The notes beneath the pieces are model-generated. The model was given only the letters and a program-made list of their open reading frames with translations. It ran no database searches and had not been told where the DNA came from. DNA of 36,261 bases from an uncultured Actinomycetes bacterium (GTDB taxonomy: Bacteria; Actinomycetota; Actinomycetes; Nanopelagicales; Nanopelagicaceae): NCBI GenBank assembly GCA_903850565.1, contig CAINLV010000085.1:1-36261 (forward strand). Direction: 5' to 3'. Each line of letters opens with the position of its first letter. Position 1 is the stretch's first letter. A program made the translations under genes and the position numbers. Below are positions 1 through 7,955 of the stretch, in pieces.

Positions 1-891
1 GTGCTCTTCCTCTGCTACAACAAAGGGCTGGCAAGTTTTCTTGCCAGGGTATTCCAAAACGTTCCGGAAAATGAACGACCTGCGGTAGTGACAAATTTGC
101 ATGCGCTCGGCCCAAAGATTGGGTTCCAACCCGAGCATCAAAATTCAGATACCTACTGGGATCAAGAAGCTCCGCTAAATTTATCCAGATACTTGTCTAA
201 TCAACCTGTTGAGACAAAATTCGATACGGTCATTATCGATGAGGCCCAAGATTTTCACCCACTTTGGTGGGATCTGGTTACAGCTTCACTTAAAGATCCA
301 GAGGTCGGTCGCATCTACGCCTTTGGAGATACGCGACAGGGAATATTTCGAAAATCTGAAGGCATCCCGTTGTCCATAAGTCCGCTCCGGCTTGAAACCA
401 ATTATCGGAACTCATTACCTATAGCGGAGTTAGCCAGCATCTGTGCCACAGATGAAATTCTGCTTTCGGGATTGGATAGCACTCCCGTCCAATTTGTTGA
501 AACCGAGGAGTCGGCGGCGATTTCAGCTTCAGATAAAGTTGTCAACGAGTTAATTTCACAAGGGTGGAATTCTGGAGATATTTGCGTCTTAACTACTAAT
601 TCCAAGCACCAGAGGCATGAGAAATTACAAAGCCAAGATAAGCAAGCCTATTGGGATTCCTTTTTTGAAGGAAATGATGTCTTTTACGGTCATGTACTGG
701 GTTTTAAAGGTCTGGAGCGAAGAGTTGTTGTTCTAGCCGTGAATGGGTGGAAGTTACCGGACCAAAAGAAGGATTTGCTCTACACCGCGGTGACACGCGC
801 CCGAGATCTATTAATTATTTGTTCCGACCGAGAAAACCTTCGACAAGCCGGTGGCAAAGAATTCGTAAAGAAATTGACTCGCAACGCCTAA
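1..891 (+). CDS. UvrD/Rep-type superfamily 1 helicase, C-terminal part (5' end outside window)
   Basis: This is an ATP-dependent DNA helicase fragment. Visible SF1 motifs in order are Walker B DEAQ (residues 80-83), motif III GDTRQ (109-113), motif IV LETNYRNS (131-138), motif V FKGLE (235-239) and motif VI YTAVTRAR (261-268). The opening LFLCYNKGLA is the strand-helix that normally follows the Walker A region by about 20-30 residues, so the P-loop and any N-terminal nuclease-like (NERD) domain lie upstream of the window. The GTG at base 1 is therefore probably an internal valine codon. The frame stops with TAA 5 bp before the end of the convergent dehydrogenase. Helicases of this NERD-UvrD kind act in DNA repair or defence; which one applies cannot be told from the fragment. 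Confidence 0.85.
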   Translation: MLFLCYNKGLASFLARVFQNVPENERPAVVTNLHALGPKIGFQPEHQNSDTYWDQEAPLNLSRYLSNQPVETKFDTVIIDEAQDFHPLWWDLVTASLKDPEVGRIYAFGDTRQGIFRKSEGIPLSISPLRLETNYRNSLPIAELASICATDEILLSGLDSTPVQFVETEESAAISASDKVVNELISQGWNSGDICVLTTNSKHQRHEKLQSQDKQAYWDSFFEGNDVFYGHVLGFKGLERRVVVLAVNGWKLPDQKKDLLYTAVTRARDLLIICSDRENLRQAGGKEFVKKLTRNA

Positions 892-896
892 CTTAA

Positions 897-1931
897 TCAA
901 TAAATTCTGGGGTCAACATGAATTTTGGGACCTTTAGAAAAATTGGCTGGACGCATTCCAGATAAAACGTTGGCCACCTCTGAAAGTGAGACTGTGGCTC
1001 CAACAATCGGAGTTGGGTCGACCTTTCCCGAGGCAAAGATTTCAATAACTGGCTTAAGACCAGGCGAAGCGCTGAGGATGCCAATGGCAGTTATATTTTT
1101 TAAAACTAATTTTCTGGTGTCAATAAGACTTGGGGAACTAGATAACCCGATATAGATTATTTTTCCACCGGGTTGTATGAGCTCTAGCGCAACTGCTGGG
1201 ATCGCGGGGGAGAAAGTTGCATCGATCACGGCCGCAAATTCAATTTCAGGAAGTTCGGCAAATTCGAAGACATTTTCAAAACCCAAACCTTTTGCGAATG
1301 CATTATCGGCTTTGGCATTACCGACCAGGAAAACATCTAAACCCAGGGACTTAGCGATCTGTGCCGCCAGCATGCCTATGCTTCCTGTACCAAAAATTAA
1401 TAGTCGTTCGCCTGGTTGCAGTTCGCATGATTGAACTGCGCGCCAAGCATTTCCCCCAGGTTCGACCAGCGCCCCCGTTGTCGCATCCATGGATTCAGGA
1501 AGTTCATGCAATGCCTTAATGGGAACGACTAACTTTTCTGCAAGTGCTCCGGGCTGGCCATTTCGAATGCCAATCTCGAATCGGGAATTACAGAGGTATT
1601 GCAAATCTTTCCGGCAGAGAGAGCAATCACCACAGCCGAGCATCGTGTCCCCAGTGACTGGCTTACCCAACCATGACTCAAATTCTGTCGATCCAACTTC
1701 AATTACGCGGCCACACCATTCGTGGCCAATACTCAATGGATAGGTTGCTTCGCCTGAATGGAGATAAGCCATCTCGCCATTAAAGAACTCAACATCGGTG
1801 CCGCAGATGCCTACTCGTTCGATCAGCACAACAGCTTCAAGAGGTTTTGGGGTTGGGTCGGGCAGGTCTTCCACGACGGACTGCCGTGGGCCGGTGATCA
1901 AAAAGACTTTCATCACCCACGAGTCTTTCAT
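897..1931 (-). CDS. Zinc-dependent medium-chain alcohol/sugar dehydrogenase
   Basis: This is an NAD(P)-dependent oxidoreductase of the MDR superfamily. Counting from the ATG at 1931 (344 aa), catalytic zinc ligands C43 (GICGTD), H70-E71 (GHEW) and E157 (LVEPGG) are present. The structural zinc cysteines are C100, C103, C106 and C114, and the Rossmann motif GTGSIG is at 181-186. The start at 1931 is preferred because AGGAAG lies 10 nt upstream; ATG at 1913 (MKVFLITGP) aligns equally well with the family start, and further starts up to 1979 are possible. The gene is divergent from a sugar-acid dehydratase 59 bp away, and an SMP-30 lactonase follows that. The context suggests an aldose 1-dehydrogenase making the lactone, but sorbitol or threonine dehydrogenase-like activity cannot be excluded. 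Confidence 0.85.
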   Translation of the reverse strand: MKDSWVMKVFLITGPRQSVVEDLPDPTPKPLEAVVLIERVGICGTDVEFFNGEMAYLHSGEATYPLSIGHEWCGRVIEVGSTEFESWLGKPVTGDTMLGCGDCSLCRKDLQYLCNSRFEIGIRNGQPGALAEKLVVPIKALHELPESMDATTGALVEPGGNAWRAVQSCELQPGERLLIFGTGSIGMLAAQIAKSLGLDVFLVGNAKADNAFAKGLGFENVFEFAELPEIEFAAVIDATFSPAIPAVALELIQPGGKIIYIGLSSSPSLIDTRKLVLKNITAIGILSASPGLKPVIEIFASGKVDPTPIVGATVSLSEVANVLSGMRPANFSKGPKIHVDPRIY

Positions 1932-1990
1932 ATGATTGGTGCTTCCTGTAGGGTCAAGAACTGGTTTCCAAGACATCAAAGAGGATCGAA

Positions 1991-3718
1991 TTGGCTGACG
2001 AAATATTTGCCCGGCGAAGTGAAAATTGGTTCGCCCAAAAAGGCAAGCATGGTTTTATTTACCGCGAGCGGATGCGAAACCAGGGTTTTGCCCCTGATGT
2101 TTTCATCGATAAGCCCGTCATTGGAATCGCGACTACCTGGTCTGAGTTGAATCCATGCAATGCGCACTTGGATCGAGTCGCCGAAGCGGTAAAGCGCGGG
2201 GTGTGGGAAGCCGGTGGTTTTCCATTGGAATTTCCCACCATGTCCTTGGGTGAGCCACTCATGCGGCCTACGACAATGCTTTTCCGGAACTTGCTGGCGA
2301 TGGAAACTGAAGAATTAATTCGCGCAAATCCGTTAGATGGCGTCGTCTTGCTGGCCGGATGCGATAAAACTCCGCCTGGAATGTTGATGGGCGCAGCTAG
2401 CGTTGATTTACCAACGCTAATGATTACCGGTGGGCCAATGTTAAATGGTCGATATCAAGGTCAAACCTTGGGATCTGGCACTGCAGTGTGGAAATACGAC
2501 GCGCAGCTTCGGGCTGGAAAAATTACTCAAGAAGAGTTTTTCTCCATCGAAAGTTGTGCGGCAAGGTCCAATGGAAGTTGTATGACCATGGGAACTGCCT
2601 CAACGATGGCTTGCGTAACCGAAGCGCTGGGTGTTCAACTTCCTGGAAGTGCCGCAATTCCCGCGGTCGATTCTCGTAGGTATTCCACTTCCCACTTAGC
2701 TGGCCGACGCATTGTCCAGATGGTGCATGAAGATCAGCGTCTTTCAAAAGTCTTGACTCGCGAGGCATTTGAAAATGCGATCAAGGTCAATGCCGCAATT
2801 GGTGGTTCAACCAATGCGGTGGTTCACCTTTTGGCAATTGCCGGACGGATGGGCATTCCACTAAGCCTTGATGACTTTGATTCTTTGGTGCGCGACGTTC
2901 CAGTGTTGGTAAATCTCATGCCATCTGGAAAATATCTCATGGAAGAATTTTTTGAGGCAGGTGGGTTACCTGTCGTCATGAAAAATATCGAAAGATTGTT
3001 ACACACGCAGATCATTACCGTTTCTGGAAAATCAGTTGCCGAAAATATTAGCGGAGCAAAATCTTGGAACGATGATGTGATTACATCCTTCGATCAACCA
3101 TTTAAAGAAGCTGGAAGAGGCATTGCAGTACTTAAGGGATCTTTGGCTCCAGATGGTGCCGTTATGAAACTTTCTGCCGCAACTCCATCGCTGATGATTC
3201 ATACCGGCCCCGCACTAGTTTTCGAAAAATTGGAAGATTACATAGCTGTCGCTGATTCTCCAGATTTAGAAGTAACCGCAGATACCATTTTGGTCTTGAA
3301 GCATGCTGGCCCTAAAGGTTATCCAGGCTTTCCTGAAGTGGGCAATATGCCTATGCCGAAAAAACTTCTAGACCAGGGCATCGAAGATATGGTTCGAATA
3401 TCTGATGCGCGAATGAGTGGAACCGCATACGGAACCGTTGTTTTGCACGTTTCTCCAGAAGCAGCACTGGGCGGTCCATTGGCCCTAGTGAAAACTGGTG
3501 ACATGATCGAATTAGATATACCTGCTCGCAAACTCAATCTTCTGGTTTCGGAAGAAATTTTGGACGAACGTCGACTTCTCTGGAAAGCACCTGCTCCTCA
3601 TGCAACAAGAGGATGGGTGAAACTTTATGAAGAACACGTTATGCAAGCCCACACGGGTGCAGATCTAGATTTTCTCGTCGGCGGCAGTGGGTCCTATATC
3701 CCCCGAAACTCTCACTAA
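1991..3718 (+). CDS. IlvD/EDD-family sugar-acid dehydratase (L-arabinonate/D-xylonate dehydratase type)
   Basis: It probably dehydrates an aldonate to a 2-keto-3-deoxy acid using a [2Fe-2S] cluster and Mg2+. In this 575-aa protein C56 (NPCN), C124 (AGCDK) and C197 (SNGSC) are the three cluster cysteines, K126 is the lysine carbamylated in the family, and S476 (ARMSGT) is the catalytic serine. Length and spacing of these residues match the sugar-acid (arabinonate/xylonate) branch better than biosynthetic IlvD, and no branched-chain amino acid genes are nearby. The start is a TTG backed by GAGG 6 nt upstream (1981-1984); the first ATG is far inside the conserved N-terminus. A lactonase lies downstream in convergent orientation and a dehydrogenase upstream. 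The exact substrate (arabinonate, xylonate, fuconate, galactonate) is not decidable from sequence. Confidence 0.85.
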   Translation: MADEIFARRSENWFAQKGKHGFIYRERMRNQGFAPDVFIDKPVIGIATTWSELNPCNAHLDRVAEAVKRGVWEAGGFPLEFPTMSLGEPLMRPTTMLFRNLLAMETEELIRANPLDGVVLLAGCDKTPPGMLMGAASVDLPTLMITGGPMLNGRYQGQTLGSGTAVWKYDAQLRAGKITQEEFFSIESCAARSNGSCMTMGTASTMACVTEALGVQLPGSAAIPAVDSRRYSTSHLAGRRIVQMVHEDQRLSKVLTREAFENAIKVNAAIGGSTNAVVHLLAIAGRMGIPLSLDDFDSLVRDVPVLVNLMPSGKYLMEEFFEAGGLPVVMKNIERLLHTQIITVSGKSVAENISGAKSWNDDVITSFDQPFKEAGRGIAVLKGSLAPDGAVMKLSAATPSLMIHTGPALVFEKLEDYIAVADSPDLEVTADTILVLKHAGPKGYPGFPEVGNMPMPKKLLDQGIEDMVRISDARMSGTAYGTVVLHVSPEAALGGPLALVKTGDMIELDIPARKLNLLVSEEILDERRLLWKAPAPHATRGWVKLYEEHVMQAHTGADLDFLVGGSGSYIPRNSH

Positions 3719-3736
3719 CTTTCTAGGCACTCGTTG

Positions 3737-4603
3737 CTAACCTGGAAATAAAGTGGTTGCAAGACCAGTAACGCCGGGCTTGAGAATGAAAGTCTTGCCC
3801 GATTGCGAGTCTGAGGTTCCACGCCGCGCAGTTGTAACAATCAGATGATCCAACTCTGGTCCAGCAAAAGCACAACTGGAGACATTTGGAACTGGAAAAT
3901 CAATAACTTCCACTAAGTTAAAATCTTTATCCAGATGTCGAAGGCAACTTCCGCCCCAAAAAGCGATCCATAGTCCATCGTCAGCATCCATGCACATGCC
4001 ATCGGGATAGCCGTCCGACTCACTACTTCTACGCCAGACTGGCGTGCGATTCGATATTTTTCCATCGTGATAGTCAAACTGATCCACACCAAATGAATAA
4101 GTGTCTATATAGAAGAATTTATCGCCAGCGCGATTCCAGCCCAACCCGTTGCTAACCGTCACATTGCTGACTAACCGTTCCATGCTAGTTGCAGTTTTAT
4201 CTAATCGATACAGCGCGCCTTCACCAGGTAATTCTTCGTAGGTCATCGATCCCAAGAACAAATGGCCATCGGGGGCGACTTTGGCATCATTCCAACGCAT
4301 TGGATTTTTACCTTCTGCGCCATCCACGGCAATACGAGTTGGAAGTAGATGTTCGGTTCCATCAGGGTCTTGAAGGATTGGGCCATTGGCAGTTCCCAAA
4401 ATGTATCCGCCATTGCTTCGTGGAATTACAAAGCCCACATCTTCAGCGGTATCGAATTCACCAATTTCTCCGGTTAAAAAATTCTTTGAAAGAACTTTCT
4501 TTTCCAGGATGTCGACCCATAAAACTGTCGAATTATCTGCTCCCAGGGCGACAGGTCCTTCGCCGATCAAACAGGAACGCTCATCCCATATCTCTGGCTT
4601 CAT
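3737..4603 (-). CDS. SMP-30/gluconolactonase/LRE family sugar lactonase
   Basis: This six-bladed beta-propeller lactone hydrolase opens sugar lactones to aldonates. Counting from ATG at 4603 (288 aa), the divalent-metal ligands are E15 (IGEGP), N152 (SNGLGW) and D201 (YPDGM). N105-D106 (RWNDAK) form the substrate pocket. These positions lie within a few residues of those in the characterised SMP-30 proteins. The open frame extends to a TTG at 4663, but the extra 20 residues are not part of the fold, so ATG 4603 is chosen; no clear Shine-Dalgarno precedes either. It is convergent with the dehydratase, with an 18-bp gap. With the dehydrogenase and dehydratase it supplies the three steps sugar to lactone to acid to keto-deoxy acid. 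Confidence 0.85.
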   Translation of the reverse strand: MKPEIWDERSCLIGEGPVALGADNSTVLWVDILEKKVLSKNFLTGEIGEFDTAEDVGFVIPRSNGGYILGTANGPILQDPDGTEHLLPTRIAVDGAEGKNPMRWNDAKVAPDGHLFLGSMTYEELPGEGALYRLDKTATSMERLVSNVTVSNGLGWNRAGDKFFYIDTYSFGVDQFDYHDGKISNRTPVWRRSSESDGYPDGMCMDADDGLWIAFWGGSCLRHLDKDFNLVEVIDFPVPNVSSCAFAGPELDHLIVTTARRGTSDSQSGKTFILKPGVTGLATTLFPG

Positions 4604-4707
4604 GGTGTCGAAATTTACCGTGATATGACTATCGAATACTAGGTTCGATGGGCTAGCACTCAATCAAATGGCTGATTTATCACGCCTCTTAAACCTTCAG
4701 TAAAAGC

Positions 4708-4719
4708 ACCCCTAGGGGT
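4708..4719. promoter_or_regulatory. CsoR/CstR-like palindromic operator before the sulfur operon
   Basis: ACCCCTAGGGGT is a perfect 12-bp palindrome 26 bp upstream of the ATG at 4746, followed by the strong ribosome site AAAGGAGGGG. Copper- or persulfide-sensing repressors of the CsoR family bind G/C-tract palindromes with a central TA or similar step. The CstR branch controls sulfide and persulfide oxidation genes, which is what follows here. The palindrome overlaps a possible -10 element (TATCCT at 4719-4724), the arrangement expected for repression. No csoR/cstR gene is in the window, so the regulator is inferred. Confidence 0.5.
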
Positions 4720-4745
4720 ATCCTAAAAGTGTTAAAGGAGGGGTC

Positions 4746-6005
4746 ATGAAAAAGCTCCTAGTACTTGGCGGCGGAACCGCCGGAACAATGGTTGTCAATA
4801 AGTTACATAAGAAATTGCCAGCCTCAGAATGGAAGATCACCGTTGTAGATCAAGACAATACCCATATCTATCAGCCAGGTTTGCTCCTGTTGCCATTTGG
4901 TGTTTATAAGGTCGAAGAATTGGTCAAGGAGAGAAATCACTTCTTCCCTAAGAACGTTGATTTTATTCAGGCAGAGATTGCCAAGATCGATCCAGATGCA
5001 AGTACCGTCTCACTTAAAGATGGTCGCACTCTGGAATATGACTATCTAGTCATCGCTTCGGGAACTTCTCCCCGCCCTGATCAAACTCCCGGGATGGATG
5101 ATCCGAAAGAGTGGCGCAAGAGCATCTTTGATTTCTTCACCCTTGAAGGTTCGAAGGCGTTAGGAGAAGCTCTATCTACTTGGCAAGGCGGGCGATTAGT
5201 AGTGCATATAACCGAAATGCCCATCAAGTGTCCAGTTGCACCACTGGAATTTGCCTTTCTAGCAGATGCTTATTTTGAAGAACATAAAATGCGAGACAAA
5301 GTTGAAATTGTTTATGTGACGCCATTAGAAGGCGCATTTACCAAACCAGTTTGCTCCAAGCAATTGGGGTATATGTTGGATGATCGAAAGATTTCGTTAG
5401 AACCTGACTTCATGATCGAACATATTGATCAAGAACGCAAAGTGATGGTATCCATGGATGAACGGGAAATTCCCTTTGATCTCTTGGTTACGGTTCCACT
5501 TAATATGGGAGCGGACTTTATTGGCGCATCTGGAATGGGCGATGAGCTCAATTACGTGCCGGTCGACAAACAAACTTTTCTTTCCAGGAAATACCCGAAT
5601 GTTTTCGCGCTTGGTGATGCCTCTGATATCCCAGCTTCCAAAGCAGGTTCTGTGGCGCACTTTGCGATTGATCTCTTTTCAGAGAACTTCGTTGAATACA
5701 TTGCGGGCCGTCCAATGGTTCATAACTTCGATGGTCACGCCAACTGCTTTATCGAATCAGGTCACGGCAAGGGTTTGCTGATTGATTTTAATTATCAAAC
5801 TGAGCCGCTTCCAGGCATGTTTCCGATTCCGGTCATAGGACCGCTACCACTTCTAAAGGAAAGCCACCTAAACCACTTGGGGAAGCTGGCCTTCCGCTGG
5901 GTCTATTGGAACCTCCTACTTAGAGGTCGTCCAATTCCCATCCCATCTTTAATGTCCATGTCGGGCAAGAGGCCCGTTAAGGTCGAAGCGAAAATTACCT
6001 TGTAA
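4746..6005 (+). CDS. Sulfide:quinone oxidoreductase-like FAD flavoprotein
   Basis: This is a two-dinucleotide-binding-domain flavoprotein of the SQR/flavocytochrome c sulfide dehydrogenase family (419 aa). It probably oxidises sulfide or a persulfide and passes electrons to quinone at the membrane. The FAD-binding GGGTAG loop is at residues 8-13, the second FAD motif (VFALGDAS) at 287-293, and cysteines that could take part in the redox relay are C162 (IKCPVAP), C203 (PVCSK) and C334 (ANCF). The C-terminal 50 residues are hydrophobic and basic, fitting monotopic membrane attachment. It begins after AAAGGAGGGG and is followed after 11 bp by a TusE/DsrC gene and then a DsrE-family gene, so its product persulfide may be handed to sulfur carrier proteins. 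Which SQR type it is cannot be assigned safely. Confidence 0.8.
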   Translation: MKKLLVLGGGTAGTMVVNKLHKKLPASEWKITVVDQDNTHIYQPGLLLLPFGVYKVEELVKERNHFFPKNVDFIQAEIAKIDPDASTVSLKDGRTLEYDYLVIASGTSPRPDQTPGMDDPKEWRKSIFDFFTLEGSKALGEALSTWQGGRLVVHITEMPIKCPVAPLEFAFLADAYFEEHKMRDKVEIVYVTPLEGAFTKPVCSKQLGYMLDDRKISLEPDFMIEHIDQERKVMVSMDEREIPFDLLVTVPLNMGADFIGASGMGDELNYVPVDKQTFLSRKYPNVFALGDASDIPASKAGSVAHFAIDLFSENFVEYIAGRPMVHNFDGHANCFIESGHGKGLLIDFNYQTEPLPGMFPIPVIGPLPLLKESHLNHLGKLAFRWVYWNLLLRGRPIPIPSLMSMSGKRPVKVEAKITL

Positions 6006-6016
6006 GGAGAAATGAA

Positions 6017-6331
6017 ATGCCCGTAGTCGAAATGATTGGTAAACCTATTCATATTAATGAAGAAGGTTTTCTGACCGAATACAACGAGTGGGACCCAGCC
6101 ATCGGAAAAGTCTTAGCCGAGCAGATCGGTGTGGAAATGACCGATGAACACTGGAAAATAATTAACTTCCTACGTGAAGATTTTAAAACTGAGGGAGAAA
6201 CGGCAACTTCGCGCCGAGTACAAACCGTAGGCGGGGTGCCGGTAAAAATTCAGTTTGAGCTCTTTCCTAAGAAACCTGCCAAGAAAATGGCCTATATCGC
6301 TGGATTACCAAAGCCCAAGGGCTGTGTGTGA
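6017..6331 (+). CDS. TusE/DsrC/DsvC family sulfur-carrier protein
   Basis: This 104-aa protein has the usual family length and the hallmark C-terminal arm GLPKPKGCV, with the penultimate cysteine C103 that carries persulfide sulfur in the family. DsrC proteins working with dissimilatory sulfite reductase have a second cysteine 11 residues earlier; here that place is alanine (A92). That makes it resemble TusE and other one-cysteine carriers, which transfer sulfur but cannot form the DsrC trisulfide. The ribosome site AAGGAG overlaps the stop of the SQR gene, and the gene is followed within 10 bp by a DsrE-like gene, giving a three-gene operon. No dsrAB is present in the window. The role is inferred as acceptor of sulfane sulfur between SQR and a downstream sulfurtransferase. 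Confidence 0.88.
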   Translation: MPVVEMIGKPIHINEEGFLTEYNEWDPAIGKVLAEQIGVEMTDEHWKIINFLREDFKTEGETATSRRVQTVGGVPVKIQFELFPKKPAKKMAYIAGLPKPKGCV

Positions 6332-6341
6332 GGAGAAGAAA

Positions 6342-6872
6342 ATGACAACGACAATGACTGCCCCGATTGTGCCCAATTTTGATACCGAATCTGAAGGTCG
6401 AAAATTAGCCATCATTTGCTCCAAAGGGAATTTGGATATGGCCTATCCCGGTCTGATCTTGGGAAATGCCGCACTTGGTGAAGGAATAGAGACCCACCTT
6501 TTCTTTACCTTCTGGGGTTTTGACATGATCACCAAATCCAGAATGGATCACCTTCAATTCAGCCCAGCTGGAAATACCGCGATGCACATTCCCGGTGGAG
6601 ACATGCACATTCCGCAAGCAATAATGCCAGCTCCAGGAATGACCGCAATGGCGACACATATGTTGAAAAAATCAATCGCCGATCTTGGTGTTCCTGAAGT
6701 CCCTGACTTCTTGGATCAAATAGTCGCGGCAGGTGGCCATCTGTGGGGCTGCCGCATGTCGGCAGATATGAACAAGTTAGGGTTAGGCGATTTACGCGAT
6801 GATGTCGAAGGAATCATTAGTGCCACCGACTTCATTGAACTAACGGAAGGCGCCCAACTTCTCTTTATTTGA
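6342..6872 (+). CDS. DsrE/DsrF/DrsH-like family sulfurtransferase (DsrE2-type)
   Basis: This 176-aa protein of the DsrE/F/H superfamily is likely a cytoplasmic or membrane-associated persulfide carrier. The conserved start of the domain (KLAIICSKGNLDMAYPG, residues 21-37) carries C26, the strand FFTFWGFD is at 54-61, and a second conserved cysteine C137 sits in LWGCRMS. These two cysteines are the probable sulfur-binding sites. ATG 6342 is chosen because AGGAG precedes it by 6 nt and the domain begins shortly after; the frame is open further upstream only as an overlap with tusE. It is the last gene of the SQR-TusE-DsrE operon. The grouping of SQR, DsrC and DsrE proteins is a known sulfur-oxidation or sulfide-detoxification theme. 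Confidence 0.85.
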   Translation: MTTTMTAPIVPNFDTESEGRKLAIICSKGNLDMAYPGLILGNAALGEGIETHLFFTFWGFDMITKSRMDHLQFSPAGNTAMHIPGGDMHIPQAIMPAPGMTAMATHMLKKSIADLGVPEVPDFLDQIVAAGGHLWGCRMSADMNKLGLGDLRDDVEGIISATDFIELTEGAQLLFI

Positions 6873-6931
6873 CGCGCCAAAGTTGCTTATTGCCTGACTA
6901 TTCAATTCAATTGTCTGTATGGGGTTGATTG

Positions 6932-6943
6932 CACGAATTCGTG
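6932..6943. promoter_or_regulatory. Perfect 12-bp palindrome just upstream of the ATP-grasp cluster
   Basis: CACGAATTCGTG is identical to its reverse complement and ends 10 nt before the ATG at 6954. The space between it and the start has no Shine-Dalgarno, so the palindrome sits where a repressor would block transcription or early translation of the cluster. No regulator gene is adjacent. It could also be chance; a 12-bp perfect palindrome is uncommon in an 81-bp gap. Confidence 0.4.
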
Positions 6944-6953
6944 GCATCTGCTC

Positions 6954-7955
6954 ATGACTTACGCTTTCTGTGCCTCCTGTGGTCTTGGGCCAGATCAGGT
7001 GGATCCAGTTTGTTCTCAATGCGGGCAAGCAGAACTGGCGTACTTCGACGATTTGCTTTCGGGATTACAGTGGCGCCGAAGATTTGAACAGCTACGTGAA
7101 AAAGCCGGCGGTAATGCGCTCTCGTACAATCATAAAATCTGGCGAAAAATGGCCTTTGACCGGAATCCGTTGCAACAACTCTTTGCTGATAAATACCGCG
7201 TTCGAGGTTATGTCTCCGAAAAGGTTGGATCAAAGTATCTATCGCAGATCCTTTCAGTTGCACAGACGGCCGAGGATATATCATGGGAAACTCTGCCGGT
7301 TCAATATGCCTTAAAAGTTAATCACGGCTCGGGTGGCTCCATATTGGTTGACTCTGGAATTGATCCAGAGATTGAACTTCCAGAAAATGTTCCGCTTCAC
7401 GACTGGAGTCGATTTCATATTCACCCTGACCAAGCGAAGATCACTAAGATGGTGAAAATTTCCAACGTATGGCTTTCCCAGAACTTCACGACCCGACCTG
7501 ATATGACTCCAGAGTGGGCTTATCACGCGATAGAGCCATTGGTATATGTCGAAGAATTACTCAAATCGGCTAGCGGTGAGCTACCTTGGGAGATCAATGT
7601 TTATGTATTTCACGGTGTAGCACAATATTTTAGAGTGCGAGCTCATGACGTAATGGAAACCAAGAAAATCGCTCACTTGGATTGCAATTGGAACAACCTT
7701 GCTATTTCATTTAAAGTCATAAATGAATTTCTACCAATGGATCCACCCCCGCCAAGGCCGGAAAATTTGGCAGAAATGCTCTGGTTTTCCGAAACCTTAG
7801 GTGCGCAGATTGATGCCGTTAGAGTGGACTTCTACCTAGTGGACAATCAGATCATCTTTGGGGAACTCACTAATTATCAGAACGCCGGTGTGGGTTTGTG
7901 GAATCCAGAAGATTTCAATTACCAGATTTCCGCAACGTGGAAACAGAATTATTAG
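6954..7955 (+). CDS. TupA-like ATP-grasp enzyme with N-terminal zinc ribbon, copy 1
   Basis: This 333-aa protein probably forms an amide (peptide-like) bond through an acyl-phosphate, as other ATP-grasp enzymes do; its substrates are unknown. A four-cysteine zinc ribbon (C6, C9, C20, C23) precedes the catalytic domain. ATP-grasp landmarks are FADKYRVRGYV (77-87), lysine K121 with the glycine loop NHGSGG (123-128), YVEELL hinge (198-203), and the metal-binding strands AVRVDFY (288-294) and FGELTNY (302-308), with D292 and E304 as likely Mg2+ ligands. The TupA-like family is linked to cell-surface polymer synthesis, such as teichuronopeptide. It is the first of four tandem paralogues. No Shine-Dalgarno precedes the ATG, so the transcript may be leaderless. 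Its stop TAG abuts the next ATG directly. Confidence 0.8.
   Translation: MTYAFCASCGLGPDQVDPVCSQCGQAELAYFDDLLSGLQWRRRFEQLREKAGGNALSYNHKIWRKMAFDRNPLQQLFADKYRVRGYVSEKVGSKYLSQILSVAQTAEDISWETLPVQYALKVNHGSGGSILVDSGIDPEIELPENVPLHDWSRFHIHPDQAKITKMVKISNVWLSQNFTTRPDMTPEWAYHAIEPLVYVEELLKSASGELPWEINVYVFHGVAQYFRVRAHDVMETKKIAHLDCNWNNLAISFKVINEFLPMDPPPPRPENLAEMLWFSETLGAQIDAVRVDFYLVDNQIIFGELTNYQNAGVGLWNPEDFNYQISATWKQNY

Noticed and set aside
1931-1936. TATGAT as -10 box for the dehydratase gene
   Set aside because: No -35 hexamer lies 16-18 bp upstream, and the box overlaps the ATG of the divergent dehydrogenase.
4189-4628. Plus-strand frames opposite the SMP-30 gene
   Set aside because: They are antisense to a gene with all metal ligands and show no domain.
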